Assembly: GCF_002879885.1 (NCBI RefSeq)
Contig: NZ_PNYA01000019.1
Span: forward strand, 1-64,000
Direction: 5' to 3'
Source of the DNA: Trinickia dabaoshanensis
GTDB taxonomy: Bacteria > Pseudomonadota > Gammaproteobacteria > Burkholderiales > Burkholderiaceae
DNA length: 64,000 nt
The position numbers and the translations under genes are program-made. The stretch's first letter is position 1; every line of letters starts with the position of its first letter. Under the pieces are notes generated by a model. The model worked only from the letters and a program-made list of their open reading frames with translations. It ran no database searches and was not told the origin of the DNA. Positions 17,310-26,882 of this stretch are shown piece after piece.

Positions 17310-18149
17310 TCAAACGTCGCCGTGATCGGTGCGCTGACGCAATTCGCTCAACTGCGATTCGACGGCCATCGCATCCTCGGCATCGGGGCAATCTTCCAGA
17401 TAACGCTCCAGGTCTTCGAGCGCCGGGCGCAGATAATCGAGCCGCGCGTAGGCGAAGCCCCGATCGCGCACTTCCTCGATGTTGCCGGGCAGCAGCACGA
17501 CGAGCCGCTGTTGCACCGCCAGCAAGCGTTGCCAACGTTCGGACTGCAAATAAACGGACTTCAAGTTGCGCAGCATGCGCGCCACTATCTCGCGCGGCGT
17601 GGCGGGCTGCAGCAACATCCGCAAGGCGTTGCCGACCGACTGCTCGGTGTGCGAGATATACGGCTCGAGCATGTCGACCATCTGTGTTTCGGACAGCGAC
17701 TGCCCCGTGGTCGGATCGAGCATGACGTCGCCTTCGGGCAGGGTGACGCGCAGCAAAAAATGACCGGGGAACGAGACGCCCTTCACCGGCACGCCGATTT
17801 GCTCGCCGAGCTCCAAATAAAGCACGGCCAACGAGATCGGAATCCCGCGTCTGCGCTTGAGCACGACATTCAGATGGCTGTTGTCCGGGTCGTAGTAGTC
17901 GTTCAGATTGCCCGCGAACCCGAGTTCGCGAAAGAAAAAGCGGTTGAGCGCACCGATTTTTTCAGTCAAATCGGCGCCTTCCGGTAGCCGCCGTTTGATT
18001 CGCAGCGCGAGTTCGTCCAACTCCGCGAGCACGCCTTCGAGGTCGAGATCGGGATAGGTGTCCTGCGCGAGCGAAATCGCCGTCTCGGTGAGCGGCAAGC
18101 TGTCGTCGTCGGCAACGAGGGTGGCGAAGTAATCGAGTACGGATGTCAT
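17310..18149 (-). CDS. SirB1-type transglutaminase-like protein with TPR repeats
   Basis: A 279-residue protein of the SirB1/YchA family. An N-terminal helical part and a transglutaminase-like core (about 75-170: LNRFFFRELGFAGN, RRRGIPISLAVLYLELG, VSFPGHFLLRV) are followed by TPR-like helices in the last 80 residues. The catalytic Cys of true transglutaminases is not evident (GIPISLAV replaces it), so enzyme activity is doubtful. The start at 18149 leaves a 5-base gap to murJ, so the two are probably co-transcribed. The frame continues upstream antiparallel to murJ only as noise. Function unknown. Confidence 0.88.
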   Translation of the reverse strand: MTSVLDYFATLVADDDSLPLTETAISLAQDTYPDLDLEGVLAELDELALRIKRRLPEGADLTEKIGALNRFFFRELGFAGNLNDYYDPDNSHLNVVLKRRRGIPISLAVLYLELGEQIGVPVKGVSFPGHFLLRVTLPEGDVMLDPTTGQSLSETQMVDMLEPYISHTEQSVGNALRMLLQPATPREIVARMLRNLKSVYLQSERWQRLLAVQQRLVVLLPGNIEEVRDRGFAYARLDYLRPALEDLERYLEDCPDAEDAMAVESQLSELRQRTDHGDV

Positions 18150-18154
18150 GACCG

Positions 18155-19705
18155 TCACTTGGCACGCCTTCTGAAGTAAGCGTATTTGAAGCCCATGAGC
18201 CAAAGCATACTGAAATATAGTGCGGCGAATATCACAAGGCACGCGGCGAGCAGCGCGATGCGCGCGAGCGGGTGATGGCGCAAGCCGATCCAGTCGAAAT
18301 TGATCGCGCACCAATGCATGGCGCCCGCGAGCATCAACGACGAACCCATTAGTTGCACGAGAAACAGCAGCCACCCGCTCGACGGAGTATAGATCCCGCG
18401 CCGGCGCAAACCGATGAATAACAATGAAGCGTTTACGCAAGCGCCGAGCCCGACGCTCAACGTGAGGCCCGCAGGCCCGATGAGCGGGACGAACGCATAG
18501 TTGGACAACTGCGTGACGACGAGCACGACGACGCCGATTTTCACCGGTGTCTTGATGTCCTGCTTGGCGTAGAAGCCCGGTGCCAGGATCTTGATGAGGA
18601 TGAGGCCGACGAGACCGACTCCGTAGGCGGCAAGCGCCCGGCCGACCATGACGACGGCATGAGCGTCGAAGCGCCCGTAGTCGAACAGCGCGGCGGTGAG
18701 CGGCTCGGCGAACAAGAACAAGGCCAGCGCGCTCGGCATCGCGAGCAAAAACGTCACGCGCAATCCCCAATCGAGCAGCGACGAGTACTCGTGCGGATCC
18801 GCGTCCGCATGCGCTTTGGCCAGACTCGGCAGCAAGATCGTGCCGAGCGCGACACCGAGCAAGGCCGTCGGAAACTCCATCAGCCGGTCGGCGTAGTAAA
18901 TCCAGGAAACGGCGCCCGGCCCGAGACGCGACGCGATATTCGTGTTGATGATCAAACTGAGTTGCGCCACCGAAACGGCGAACGTGGCGGGGACCATCTT
19001 GACGAGCACGCGCTTCACGCCGCGGTGCGCGAGCGCGGCGACCGGATTGAAGCCGATGCGCGGCGCCATGTCGATCTTGCGCAGCCCGGGCACCTGCACG
19101 AGAAATTGCAAGATCCCGCCGACGATGACGGCCCAAGCCAGCGCATAGACCGGCACCTTCATGTGCGGCGCGACAAAAGCGGCGGCGATGATGAACACGA
19201 CGTTCAGCAATACCGGCGCGAAGGCCGGCAGCGAAAACGTGCCGTAGGTATTCAGCACGCCGGCGGCGAGCGTCGTCAGCGAAATGAAGATGATGTACGG
19301 GAACATGATCCGCGTCATCGTCACCGCGAGCGCGAATGCCTGGCCGTCCGCGCGCAGACCCGATGCGACCGCGTAGACGACCCACGTCGCCCCGGCCACG
19401 CCGAGCAAAGACACGACGGCGAGCATCCAGGCGAGGACGGTGGACATCGCATCGACGAGCGCTTTGGTGGGATCGTGCCCTTGCTGGTTCTTGAATTCGG
19501 CCAGGATCGGCACGAATGCTTGCGAGAACGCCCCCTCGGCGGACAGGCGCCGCAAAAGGTTCGGAATACGGAAGGCGACGTAGAATGCGTCGGTGAATTG
19601 ACTGGCGCCGAACGCGCGGGCGATCAGCGTTTCGCGGGCCAGTCCGGTCACGCGCGACAGCAGCGTGAAGCCGCTGACCGTCAGCAGGGCTCGGAAGAGA
19701 TTCAT
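18155..19705 (-). CDS. murJ: Lipid II flippase MurJ
   Basis: A 516-residue inner-membrane protein of the MOP exporter superfamily that moves lipid II to the periplasmic face for peptidoglycan assembly. The N-terminus MNLFRALLTVSGFTLLSRVTG is typical, with LARETLIARAFGAS and DAFYVAFRIPNLLRRLSAEGAFSQAFVP carrying the conserved charged residues. About 14 hydrophobic segments follow. The ATG at 19705 is preferred over a TTG three codons upstream. It is divergent from rpsT, a conserved arrangement in Burkholderia and other betaproteobacteria. Confidence 0.96.
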   Translation of the reverse strand: MNLFRALLTVSGFTLLSRVTGLARETLIARAFGASQFTDAFYVAFRIPNLLRRLSAEGAFSQAFVPILAEFKNQQGHDPTKALVDAMSTVLAWMLAVVSLLGVAGATWVVYAVASGLRADGQAFALAVTMTRIMFPYIIFISLTTLAAGVLNTYGTFSLPAFAPVLLNVVFIIAAAFVAPHMKVPVYALAWAVIVGGILQFLVQVPGLRKIDMAPRIGFNPVAALAHRGVKRVLVKMVPATFAVSVAQLSLIINTNIASRLGPGAVSWIYYADRLMEFPTALLGVALGTILLPSLAKAHADADPHEYSSLLDWGLRVTFLLAMPSALALFLFAEPLTAALFDYGRFDAHAVVMVGRALAAYGVGLVGLILIKILAPGFYAKQDIKTPVKIGVVVLVVTQLSNYAFVPLIGPAGLTLSVGLGACVNASLLFIGLRRRGIYTPSSGWLLFLVQLMGSSLMLAGAMHWCAINFDWIGLRHHPLARIALLAACLVIFAALYFSMLWLMGFKYAYFRRRAK

Positions 19706-19880
19706 GGGGCGCAATTATACGGACACCGGCCGCCGCGCCGCCCGCTTCGGGTATCGGCGAAATGCGCCATCGCCGGCGTGGCGGGTTAGAGGACGTCGGG
19801 CGGGCAGCCGAACGCGCATCCGGCCCCCTTCGACAGTGCGCGCCGCCGTGGGTTGCAGCAGTGCAGCATCCCGAGCGCGC

Positions 19881-19910
19881 TTGCCATCTATCTGATTTTG
19901 TTGCTATACT
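19881..19910 (+). promoter_or_regulatory. Sigma-70-like promoter for rpsT
   Basis: TTGCCA (19881-19886) and TATACT (19905-19910) are separated by 18 bases. Both match the consensus at five of six positions. Confidence 0.65.
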
Positions 19911-20184
19911 CGCGCGTTTCGAAGCTCGACCTCGGTCGCCGACCGGCCTTTCCTCGTTTTCGGCCGGCCCCGGTAGCTGGCTCAGAGGCCGGCTAAGGAC
20001 CCCATGGCGGGCGCCGGCTAGTGGTCGCTAGGCGCCGTATTCGCGGTGAATCGCGAAAACCTCGAATACGCTTCGCCGATGTTTTTGCACTTCCGGGCAA
20101 TCGCTTCCGGAAGTTTGGACCAAAAAGCGGCACTCGATCGACCTACCGGCCGGGCGCCGAAACAGTACAGGACAAGGAACTCTC
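19911..20184 (+). promoter_or_regulatory. Long structured 5' leader of rpsT
   Basis: About 265 bases separate the predicted start point from the S20 start codon. The stretch contains several hairpins, for example ACTTCCGG at 20089-20096 with CCGGAAGT at 20107-20114, and a GGCC-rich stem near 19950-19977. E. coli S20 represses its own translation through its leader, so a regulatory role is plausible. No known riboswitch was recognised. Confidence 0.45.
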
Positions 20185-20457
20185 ATGGCTAACTCCGCAC
20201 AAGCACGCAAGCGCGCCCGTCAGGCCGCCAAGGCGAACTCGCACAACTCGGCTCTGCGCTCGAAGTACCGCACGGCGGTCAAGGCCGTTCGCAAGGCGAT
20301 CGAAGCCGGCGACCAAGCCAAGGCAGCGGAGCTCTTCCGCGCGTCGGCTAAGACGATGGACATCATCGCCGACAAGAAGATCGTTCACAAGAACAAGGCT
20401 GCTCGCCATAAGAGCCGCCTGGCTGCGGCCATCAAGGGCCTGCAAGCCGCAGCGTAA
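20185..20457 (+). CDS. rpsT: 30S ribosomal protein S20
   Basis: A 90-residue very basic ribosomal protein that binds 16S rRNA in the body of the small subunit. It shows the S20 signatures [32 protein letters not shown] and [22 protein letters not shown]. It is monocistronic, with its own promoter, a long leader and a strong terminator 100 bases downstream. AAGGA lies about 9 bases before the ATG. Confidence 0.98.
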   Translation: MANSAQARKRARQAAKANSHNSALRSKYRTAVKAVRKAIEAGDQAKAAELFRASAKTMDIIADKKIVHKNKAARHKSRLAAAIKGLQAAA

Positions 20458-20557
20458 GCTGCGCTAGCCCCGAACGGGGGCTTCGCTAGCGATCGATCGA
20501 CCCGCTTCGCCCTGCTCGACAGGCGAAGCGATCGCCGATGTAAGCTGCAACAAAAAA

Positions 20558-20587
20558 GCCTGCAATGCTCACATTGCAGGCTTTTTT
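20558..20587 (+). terminator. Rho-independent terminator of rpsT
   Basis: GCCTGCAATG (20558-20567) and CATTGCAGGC (20572-20581) form a perfect stem with a 4-base loop, then T6. An A6 run precedes it, so it can also work on the minus strand. Confidence 0.92.
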
Positions 20588-20682
20588 GCGCTTCGCTTCT
20601 TTTTGCGCTTCTGTTGGTACGTCGTTCTCGCCCGACCGTCATCCGGCGCGGCCGGGCGACCAAGGCCGGGCGCGCCGGCCCG

Positions 20683-21012
20683 TTAAGCCTTGCGCGAGGC
20701 GCCGTGATCGTCAGGCAATTCGCACGCTTCCGTGACGACGAGATCGTTGTCCTTGGCGAAATTCATGACGAAGTCGAACGCCATCGGCTCGATTTCACGC
20801 AAACGCGAATCGAGAATCACGCACTTCAGATCGCCGAGGAGGATGGGGCGGACGTAGCGCGAGTATTGCAACCGCGCATTGGGCCCTTGAGCGCCGGGAC
20901 CATAGCAGGACATGACCCCTGCCAGACGCTCGGACCAATCACTGGGCCGAAATTTCTTTCCGCCTTTCGTGATGCCTTGAATGAAGAATTCAGTGTGGGG
21001 TGCTTCGGCCAT
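20683..21012 (-). CDS. DUF3579 protein
   Basis: A 109-residue protein with the DUF3579 pattern: EFFIQGITKGGKKFRPSDWSERLAG, then MSCYGPG, YSRYVRPILLGDLKCVILD and EPMAFDFVMNFAKDNDLVV. It is small, soluble and without a signal peptide. The ATG at 21012 is where the conserved block begins; the upstream extension is open but unlike the family. It is divergent from argF, a pairing I recognise from other Burkholderiaceae. Function unknown to me. Confidence 0.88.
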   Translation of the reverse strand: MAEAPHTEFFIQGITKGGKKFRPSDWSERLAGVMSCYGPGAQGPNARLQYSRYVRPILLGDLKCVILDSRLREIEPMAFDFVMNFAKDNDLVVTEACELPDDHGASRKA

Positions 21013-21258
21013 GTAACAAACCCATGAGACTTGCCCGAAGCCTGCCCGCCGGGCTTGGGAAAACTCGTCGATTATACCACCGCAACGCGCTTTTGCCGCA
21101 CCGCACACAAACGGAGCATACCGCGCGGCGCAGGCGCGCAAGCGGGCCGCCCGGCTCGTCAAAATTGCCGAAATCCTTTATGCTGCTTGCAGTTACCACA
21201 TTCGACGGCGGCGCCGTCCGGTGCTCACGCGCCGGGTGAAGCCCGCCGTATTCGTTTC

Positions 21259-22188
21259 ATGGCCGCCAAACAAATCCGTCACTACCTCCAGTTCAACGAC
21301 TTCTCCCGGGACGACTACGAGTACGTGCTAGAACGCGCGCGCATTTTGAAACGCAAGTTCAAGAACTACGAGACGTATCACCCGCTGCACGACCGTACGC
21401 TTGCGATGATCTTCGAGAAGAACTCGACCCGCACGCGCCTCTCGTTCGAAGCCGGTATCTTCCAGCTAGGCGGCCATGCCGTCTTCATGAGCACGCGCGA
21501 TACCCAACTGGGCCGCGGCGAGCCGATCGAAGACGCCGCGCAGGTCATTTCGCGGATGGTGGACATCATCATGATCCGCACGTTCGGCCAGGACATCATT
21601 CGCCGGTTCGCGGAAAATTCGCGCGTGCCCGTCATCAATGGGCTGACGAACGAATATCACCCGTGCCAGGTGCTCGCCGATATTTTTACGTTCTACGAGC
21701 ATCGGGGTCCGATCGCAGGCAAGACGGTGGCGTGGGTCGGCGACGCGAACAACATGCTCTACACGTGGATCGAAGCCGCGCAGATTCTCGGCTTCAAGCT
21801 GCGCGTGTCCACGCCGCCGGGCTACAAGCTCGATCCGGCGCTCGTGGCGGCCGAAAGCGCGCCGTTCTTCGAGGAATTCGCCGATCCGAACGAAGCGTGC
21901 CGGGGCGCCGATCTCGTCACGACCGATGTCTGGACCAGCATGGGCTTCGAAGCCGAAAACGAAGCGCGTAAAGCAGCGTTCGCCGACTGGTGTGTCGATG
22001 GCGACATGATGGCGGTCGCTCGTCCCGACGCCTTGTTCATGCACTGTCTTCCCGCTCATCGCGGCGAGGAGGTCACGGCGGAAGTGATCGACGGCCCGCA
22101 AAGCGTCGTCTGGGACGAGGCGGAAAACCGGCTGCATGTTCAAAAGGCACTGATGGAGTTCTTGCTGCTCGGCAAGCTCAATCACTGA
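21259..22188 (+). CDS. argF: Ornithine carbamoyltransferase
   Basis: A 309-residue cytosolic enzyme making citrulline from ornithine and carbamoyl phosphate in arginine synthesis. The carbamoyl-phosphate loop STRTR is at 56-60, HPCQ at 134-137 and the ornithine-side HCLPAHRGEE near 270. The ATG at 21259 gives the usual length; the frame is open upstream into the DUF3579 promoter region without support. It is monocistronic, ending at a hairpin-plus-T terminator. The anabolic enzyme is favoured over a catabolic ArcB because no arcA or arcC is nearby. Confidence 0.96.
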   Translation: MAAKQIRHYLQFNDFSRDDYEYVLERARILKRKFKNYETYHPLHDRTLAMIFEKNSTRTRLSFEAGIFQLGGHAVFMSTRDTQLGRGEPIEDAAQVISRMVDIIMIRTFGQDIIRRFAENSRVPVINGLTNEYHPCQVLADIFTFYEHRGPIAGKTVAWVGDANNMLYTWIEAAQILGFKLRVSTPPGYKLDPALVAAESAPFFEEFADPNEACRGADLVTTDVWTSMGFEAENEARKAAFADWCVDGDMMAVARPDALFMHCLPAHRGEEVTAEVIDGPQSVVWDEAENRLHVQKALMEFLLLGKLNH

Positions 22189-22198
22189 AATACCGAAC

Positions 22199-22225
22199 CG
22201 GGGCGCCGCTTTCGCCCCGTTATTT
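22199..22225 (+). terminator. Terminator of argF
   Basis: CGGGGCG (22199-22205) and CGCCCCG (22213-22219) pair around 7 bases and are followed by TTATTT. It sits between convergent argF and murB. Confidence 0.75.
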
Positions 22226-22227
22226 CC

Positions 22228-23271
22228 TCAAACGACGACCGGTTCCGGTTCGAGCTCCACGCCGAAGCGCGCGCGCACATCGCTTTGAATGGCTCGAGCG
22301 AGCGCAAGCACTTCGGCGCCTGTCGCGCCGCCGCGATTGACCAAAACGAGCGCCTGCCGTTCGTGAACCGCCGCGGCGCCCATCGCCCGGCCCTTCCACC
22401 CGCATCGATCGATGAGCCACCCGGCCGCCAGCTTCACGCGGCCATCGGCTTGCGGATACGACACGAGTTGCGGCGCGCGCGCGCGCAGCGCATCGAACGC
22501 CGCCGCATCGACGACCGGATTTTTGAAAAAACTGCCTGCGTTGCCGAGCACGGCCGGATCAGGCAACTTCGCGCGGCGCACCGCGACCACGGCATCGAAA
22601 ATCGCCTGCGGCGTGGCCGCGCCTGCGCCCGCCTCGAGGGCGCGCGCAACGTCCGCATAGTCGGCGCGTGCGGTCCACGCCTTCGGCAACCGAAACGTCA
22701 CCGCCGTAATCGCAAAGCGATCGCGCCCGTCGCGCTTGAAATAACTATCTCGGTAGCCGAAGCGGCATCGCGCCGCATCGAGCTCCACGACATCGCCGCT
22801 CGCCAGTTCGATCGCGCGCAACGAATGAAAGCGCTCGGCCATCTCGAGCCCGTATGCGCCGATGTTTTGGATCGGCGCGGCCCCCACCGTGCCGGGGATC
22901 AGCGCCAAATTCTCCAGGCCGGGAAAACCGTTCGCCAGCGTCCACGCGACGAACCCGTGCCAGTTCTCCCCCGCGGCCGCTTCCACGTACCATGCATCGT
23001 CGTCCTCGCGTACGAGGCGCTTGCCCGCGAGCGCAACCAGCAAGACGACGCCGTCGAAATCGCGCGTGAACACGACGTTGCTGCCGCCACCGAGCACGAG
23101 GTGCGGCGCGCCGGCCACGCGGGGGTCGCGCAGCGCGGCGACGAATTGGCCCGGCGATTGAACGCGGCAAAACCAGCGCGCGCGCGCATCGAAGCCGAAC
23201 GTGTTGTAAGCGCGCAGCGATTGGTCGGGAACAAGCACCAGCGAATCGGAATCGGAATCAGGAAAGGGCAT
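22228..23271 (-). CDS. murB: UDP-N-acetylenolpyruvoylglucosamine reductase
   Basis: A 347-residue FAD enzyme that reduces UDP-GlcNAc-enolpyruvate to UDP-MurNAc in peptidoglycan synthesis. Motifs: [13 protein letters not shown] near the start, [51 protein letters not shown] with the catalytic Ser equivalent in [10 protein letters not shown], and [12 protein letters not shown] near the C-terminus. It is type I, as in E. coli. The ATG at 23271 is chosen for length; about 70 upstream codons are open but unrelated. It is divergent from the YajQ-family gene. Confidence 0.95.
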   Translation of the reverse strand: MPFPDSDSDSLVLVPDQSLRAYNTFGFDARARWFCRVQSPGQFVAALRDPRVAGAPHLVLGGGSNVVFTRDFDGVVLLVALAGKRLVREDDDAWYVEAAAGENWHGFVAWTLANGFPGLENLALIPGTVGAAPIQNIGAYGLEMAERFHSLRAIELASGDVVELDAARCRFGYRDSYFKRDGRDRFAITAVTFRLPKAWTARADYADVARALEAGAGAATPQAIFDAVVAVRRAKLPDPAVLGNAGSFFKNPVVDAAAFDALRARAPQLVSYPQADGRVKLAAGWLIDRCGWKGRAMGAAAVHERQALVLVNRGGATGAEVLALARAIQSDVRARFGVELEPEPVVV

Positions 23272-23504
23272 CGGCGAAAAGCGCGCTTGCGCTGCAGCGT
23301 CGGGATAACCGTCGCACAATGCGACGTATCGCGCGGTGCGAATGCGGCCCCGGCGTTTTCTAGGAAGAAAGGCGTCGGTAAAATGGCGTTCGGTCGAGAT
23401 TATAGCGAGTGCTCGCGCCGCATCAGCGGTCGATGCGCGGGCACGCAAGCCATGCATGCGGCGGTCGGTGCCGCCGTTCAAAACACAAGTCGGGAGAAAT
23501 GAAT

Positions 23505-23990
23505 ATGCCGTCGTTCGATGTCGTCTGCGAAGCCAACATGGTCGAAGTCAAAAACACGATCGAGCAATCGAACAAGGAAATCTCAACGCGGTTCGACTTC
23601 AAAGGGTCGGACGCGCGCGTCGAACAAAAGGAACGCGAACTGACGATGTTCGCCGACGACGACTTCAAACTCGGCCAAGTGAAGGACGTCCTGCTCTCGA
23701 AAATGGCCAAGCGTAACGTCGACGTGCGTTTCCTCGAATACGGCAAGATCGAAAAGATCGGCGGCGACAAGGTCAAGCAAATCGTCACGATCAAGAAAGG
23801 CGTGTCCGGTGATCTGGCCAAGAAGATCGTGAGGCTCGTGAAGGACAGCAAGATCAAGGTTCAGGCGAGCATTCAGGGCGATGCCGTACGGGTGACGGGC
23901 ACCAAGCGCGACGATCTGCAAAGCGTCATCGCGCTGCTGCGCAAAGACGTGACCGATACCCCGCTCGACTTCAACAACTTCCGCGACTGA
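23505..23990 (+). CDS. YajQ-family nucleotide-binding protein
   Basis: A 161-residue protein of the YajQ family (UPF0234): [50 protein letters not shown] and [20 protein letters not shown]. Members bind nucleotides, and a Xanthomonas member binds c-di-GMP and acts with a transcription factor. Whether this one does is not visible. The ATG at 23505 has GGGAG 8 bases upstream, whereas the ATG at 23499 would be too close. It is monocistronic. Confidence 0.94.
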   Translation: MPSFDVVCEANMVEVKNTIEQSNKEISTRFDFKGSDARVEQKERELTMFADDDFKLGQVKDVLLSKMAKRNVDVRFLEYGKIEKIGGDKVKQIVTIKKGVSGDLAKKIVRLVKDSKIKVQASIQGDAVRVTGTKRDDLQSVIALLRKDVTDTPLDFNNFRD

Positions 23991-24077
23991 CGCGCGCGGG
24001 GGACCCGGCACCGCGCCCACGGCTGCGGCCCGGCGCGGGCTCGAGCGCCTAGCCGCGACTACCGCGGCCGTCCGCGC

Positions 24078-24737
24078 TCAATGCTTGCGCGCATGCGCCT
24101 CGCCCGCATCGGCCTTCGCGGCCGCTTGCGCCCCGCTCTTCTTATCGCCGATCCGGCTCTCGGTGCCGGCGATCAATTTCCCGATGTTGGCGCGATGGCG
24201 CCACACGAGCAGCGCGCTCATCGCGAAGACGGACCAGGCAATCTCGTTCTCGCCGAACAAGAAGATGTCGAACAGCGGCGCGAATACCGCGGATACGAGC
24301 GCCGCGAGCGACGAATAGCGCATGAAGAACGCGACGATGAGCCAGGTCAACGCGGTGGCGAGGCCCAGCACCGGATGAATCGCGAGCAGCACGCCGGCGG
24401 CCGTCGCCACCCCTTTGCCGCCTTTGAATTTGAAGAAGACCGGATACAGGTGACCGAGGAAGACGGCGATCGCGGCCAACGCCACGGCCGTATCGCCCAA
24501 GCCGAAGCGAGGCCCGACGCGCGTAACGAGCCAAACGGCCAGCCAGCCTTTGAATGCGTCGCCGAGAAGCGTCAGGATAGCCGCGGTCTTATTGCCGCTG
24601 CGCAGCACGTTCGTCGCGCCGGGGTTCTTCGATCCGTAGGAACGGGGATCGGCCAGCCCCATCGCGGCGCTGACGATCACGGCGAACGAGATCGATCCGA
24701 TCAAATAGGCGGCAACGGTGGCGATCAACAATGACAT
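24078..24737 (-). CDS. plsY: Glycerol-3-phosphate acyltransferase PlsY
   Basis: A 219-residue polytopic inner-membrane enzyme that transfers the acyl group of acyl-phosphate to glycerol-3-phosphate, starting phospholipid synthesis. The motifs are [46 protein letters not shown] and [24 protein letters not shown], with about five hydrophobic segments. The C-terminal tail (Ala/Lys/His-rich, about 20 residues) is extra. It starts a minus-strand gene set but is separated from ybaK by 73 bases. Confidence 0.95.
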   Translation of the reverse strand: MSLLIATVAAYLIGSISFAVIVSAAMGLADPRSYGSKNPGATNVLRSGNKTAAILTLLGDAFKGWLAVWLVTRVGPRFGLGDTAVALAAIAVFLGHLYPVFFKFKGGKGVATAAGVLLAIHPVLGLATALTWLIVAFFMRYSSLAALVSAVFAPLFDIFLFGENEIAWSVFAMSALLVWRHRANIGKLIAGTESRIGDKKSGAQAAAKADAGEAHARKH

Positions 24738-24810
24738 AGGGGGGGCTCTTTCGACTTAGCGGGCAAAACGCGCGGGCGCGCGGGCGGCTCATTCTACCGA
24801 ACGGCGCGGC

Positions 24811-25302
24811 TCAATCGACGCTCGCGCATTGCACGGGGCGCGCGCCGAGCAGCGACGTCAATACCGACGGCGCGAGGCTGATCAAATAGCCTCGACGCCC
24901 GCCGTTCAGATAGATCGAGTCGAGTTCGAGAATGCTCGATTCGACATAAACGGGCATCGTCTTTTTCGTGCCGAACGGCGACGTGCCGCCGACCAAGTAA
25001 CCGGAATGCCGGTTGGCCACCTCGGGCTTGCAGGGCTCGACGCGCTTCGCGCCGATCTGACGCGCCAGGTTCTTGGTCGAGACGGTGCGATCGCCATGCA
25101 TCAAGACGATCAGCGGCTTCGCGCTTTCGTCTTCCATGACGAGCGTCTTGACGACGCAGTGTTCGTCCACGCCGAGCTGGCGCGCCGATTCGCCGGTCCC
25201 GCCGTGCTCGACGTAGTCGTAGGGATGCTCGCCGAAGCGCACGTCATGGCGCCGCAAGAACTGCGTCGCCGGGGTCTCCGAAACATGTTTGCTTTTGCTC
25301 AT
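24811..25302 (-). CDS. ybaK: YbaK/EbsC-family Cys-tRNA(Pro) deacylase
   Basis: A 163-residue editing enzyme that hydrolyses Cys mischarged on tRNA(Pro). The family pattern is complete: ETPATQFLRRHDVRF, YDYVEHGGTGESARQLGVDEHCVVKTLV, MHGDRTVSTKNLARQIGAKRV with the key Lys residues, and SGYLVGGTSPFGTKKTMPVYVE. The start at 25302 gives the standard length, and upstream codons overlap xerD on the same strand as noise. It sits 56 bases downstream of xerD. Confidence 0.92.
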   Translation of the reverse strand: MSKSKHVSETPATQFLRRHDVRFGEHPYDYVEHGGTGESARQLGVDEHCVVKTLVMEDESAKPLIVLMHGDRTVSTKNLARQIGAKRVEPCKPEVANRHSGYLVGGTSPFGTKKTMPVYVESSILELDSIYLNGGRRGYLISLAPSVLTSLLGARPVQCASVD

Positions 25303-25358
25303 CGGCGCATTGTAAGCGCAACCGCGCGCGCGTTCACCGGGGGCGAGCGCCGCTGTCC

Positions 25359-26357
25359 TCATCCGCGCGGATGATGCGTCGCATGCAGTATCTTCAAGCG
25401 CTCGCGCGCGACGTGGGTATAGATTTGCGTCGTCGAGATATCGGCATGGCCGAGCAATAGCTGTACGACGCGCAAGTCGGCCCCGTGATTGATCAGGTGC
25501 GTGGCGAACGCGTGCCGCAGCGTATGCGGAGACAGCGGCGTTTGAACGTCGCCGGCGCGCGCGTGCCGCTTGATGATGTTCCAGAACTGCTGACGCGTCA
25601 TGCCGTCGCCGCGCGCCGTCACGAATAGCGCGTCGGCCGCGCGCGCGCCCATGAGCGCCGGGCGGGCGTCGCGCAAATACCGCGCGATCCAGCCGTGCGC
25701 CTCTTCGCCGAACGGCACGAGCCGCTCTTTCGAGCCCTTGCCCATCACGCGCACGACGCCTTCGTTCAACCCCACTTCCACGGTCTTGAGCGCGACGAGT
25801 TCGCTGACGCGCAAACCGCTCGCGTACATGAGCTCGAGCATCGTGCGGTCGCGCAGGCCGAGGGCCGTATCGACGTCGGGGGCCGCCAGAAGGGCCTCGA
25901 CTTGCGCCTCGGACAACGTCGAGGGGAAGCGCGGCGCCTGCATCGCCGAGCGGATGCGCATCGTCGGATCGACGCTGACGCGATGCTCGCGCAAGGCCCA
26001 CGCGTAGTAGCGGCGAAAGACGGAAAGCCGGCGATTCGACGACGTCGCCTTGCCGTCGCTACGGGCGGCGATGTAACCGTTGATGTGCCGCTCGAGCGCC
26101 GCATCGATGCCTACGCGATGCGTGCGGGCGAGCCAATCGGCGAATAGACGCAAGTCACGGCCGTACGCATCGAGCGTATTGCGCGAGAGCCCGTGCTCGA
26201 GCCAGAGCGCATCGGCGAACGCATCGATCGAGCGCGTGTTGGCGCTTAGCAATGCGAGCACGGCCGGGTCGGCCGGCGCCTCGTCCGGCCCCTGCGTTGG
26301 AGGCGCGGCCAGCGCCGCCGTACCTGCCGCGTCCGCCGTATCAGATGCCTCGCTCAT
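25359..26357 (-). CDS. xerD: Tyrosine recombinase XerD
   Basis: A 332-residue site-specific recombinase that with XerC resolves chromosome dimers at dif. The N-terminal SAM-like domain is at about 40-125 and the catalytic domain at 145-330. All six active-site residues are visible: Arg183 (GLRVSEL), Lys207 (GKGSKER), His278 and Arg281 (HTLRHAFATH), His304 (LLGHADISTT) and Tyr313. An Ala/Pro-rich extension of about 35 residues precedes the usual start. It overlaps ogt by four bases (ATGA), so the pair is co-translated. The order ogt-xerD is the same operon on the minus strand. Confidence 0.93.
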   Translation of the reverse strand: MSEASDTADAAGTAALAAPPTQGPDEAPADPAVLALLSANTRSIDAFADALWLEHGLSRNTLDAYGRDLRLFADWLARTHRVGIDAALERHINGYIAARSDGKATSSNRRLSVFRRYYAWALREHRVSVDPTMRIRSAMQAPRFPSTLSEAQVEALLAAPDVDTALGLRDRTMLELMYASGLRVSELVALKTVEVGLNEGVVRVMGKGSKERLVPFGEEAHGWIARYLRDARPALMGARAADALFVTARGDGMTRQQFWNIIKRHARAGDVQTPLSPHTLRHAFATHLINHGADLRVVQLLLGHADISTTQIYTHVARERLKILHATHHPRG

Positions 26358-26839
26358 AGCGCGAGCGCCAGTTGGCTGCTTTCGTGCGCGATCAGCCAGC
26401 GTTTGACGCGCGGATAAAAGCCGTCCCCCGCGTGATGCGAAAACCCGCCTAGGCCGTTCGCCCCCACCACGCGATGGCAAGGCACCACGAGCGGAAAGGG
26501 ATTGTCGCCGCAGGCCTGGCCCACGGCGCGCGCCACGCCGCCCACTCGAGCCGCGAGCGCGCCGTAGCTCATGACGCTGCCGAGCGGGATCTCGCACATG
26601 GCCTGCCAGACGCGACGCTGAAACGGCGTGCCGGCAGCGGCGAGCGGCAAATCGAACGGCGCACGCGCATCGCCGAGATAACGCTCGATCTGCCGCGCGG
26701 CAAGCTCGGCGATCGGCGAATCGGGCGCGCGAGCGGCGACTGAATCCTCGAGATAGACGATCGATCGCACGACGCCGGCAACAGCATCGACTTCGATTCC
26801 GACTTTGCCGAACGGTGCGCCCACGACGGCGTGATACAT
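26354..26839 (-). CDS. ogt: Methylated-DNA--protein-cysteine methyltransferase
   Basis: A 161-residue suicide DNA-repair protein that takes the methyl group from O6-methylguanine. The acceptor Cys121 lies in PCHRVVGANG, with the helix-turn-helix Arg finger (SYGALAARVGGVARAVGQA) before it. There is no AdaA/AraC domain, so it is the Ogt type. GGAGAGA precedes the ATG at 26839. Its stop overlaps the xerD start. Confidence 0.92.
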   Translation of the reverse strand: MYHAVVGAPFGKVGIEVDAVAGVVRSIVYLEDSVAARAPDSPIAELAARQIERYLGDARAPFDLPLAAAGTPFQRRVWQAMCEIPLGSVMSYGALAARVGGVARAVGQACGDNPFPLVVPCHRVVGANGLGGFSHHAGDGFYPRVKRWLIAHESSQLALAL

Positions 26840-26882
26840 CGATTCTCTCCGGTGAATGGCGGCGGCTTCCACGCCTCGTAGC

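Noticed and set aside
17310-19385. A continuous minus-strand frame joining 400 residues of Arg/Ala-rich sequence to the SirB1-type protein
   Set aside because: The first part is the out-of-frame shadow of murJ; the real protein starts at 18149 with the SirB1 family N-terminus.
22285-23502. A 405-codon plus-strand frame antisense to murB
   Set aside because: Shadow of murB; composition and lack of motifs argue against coding.
24811-26001. A long minus-strand frame fusing ybaK with upstream sequence
   Set aside because: The upstream part is a shadow of xerD; ybaK has its own standard start at 25302.
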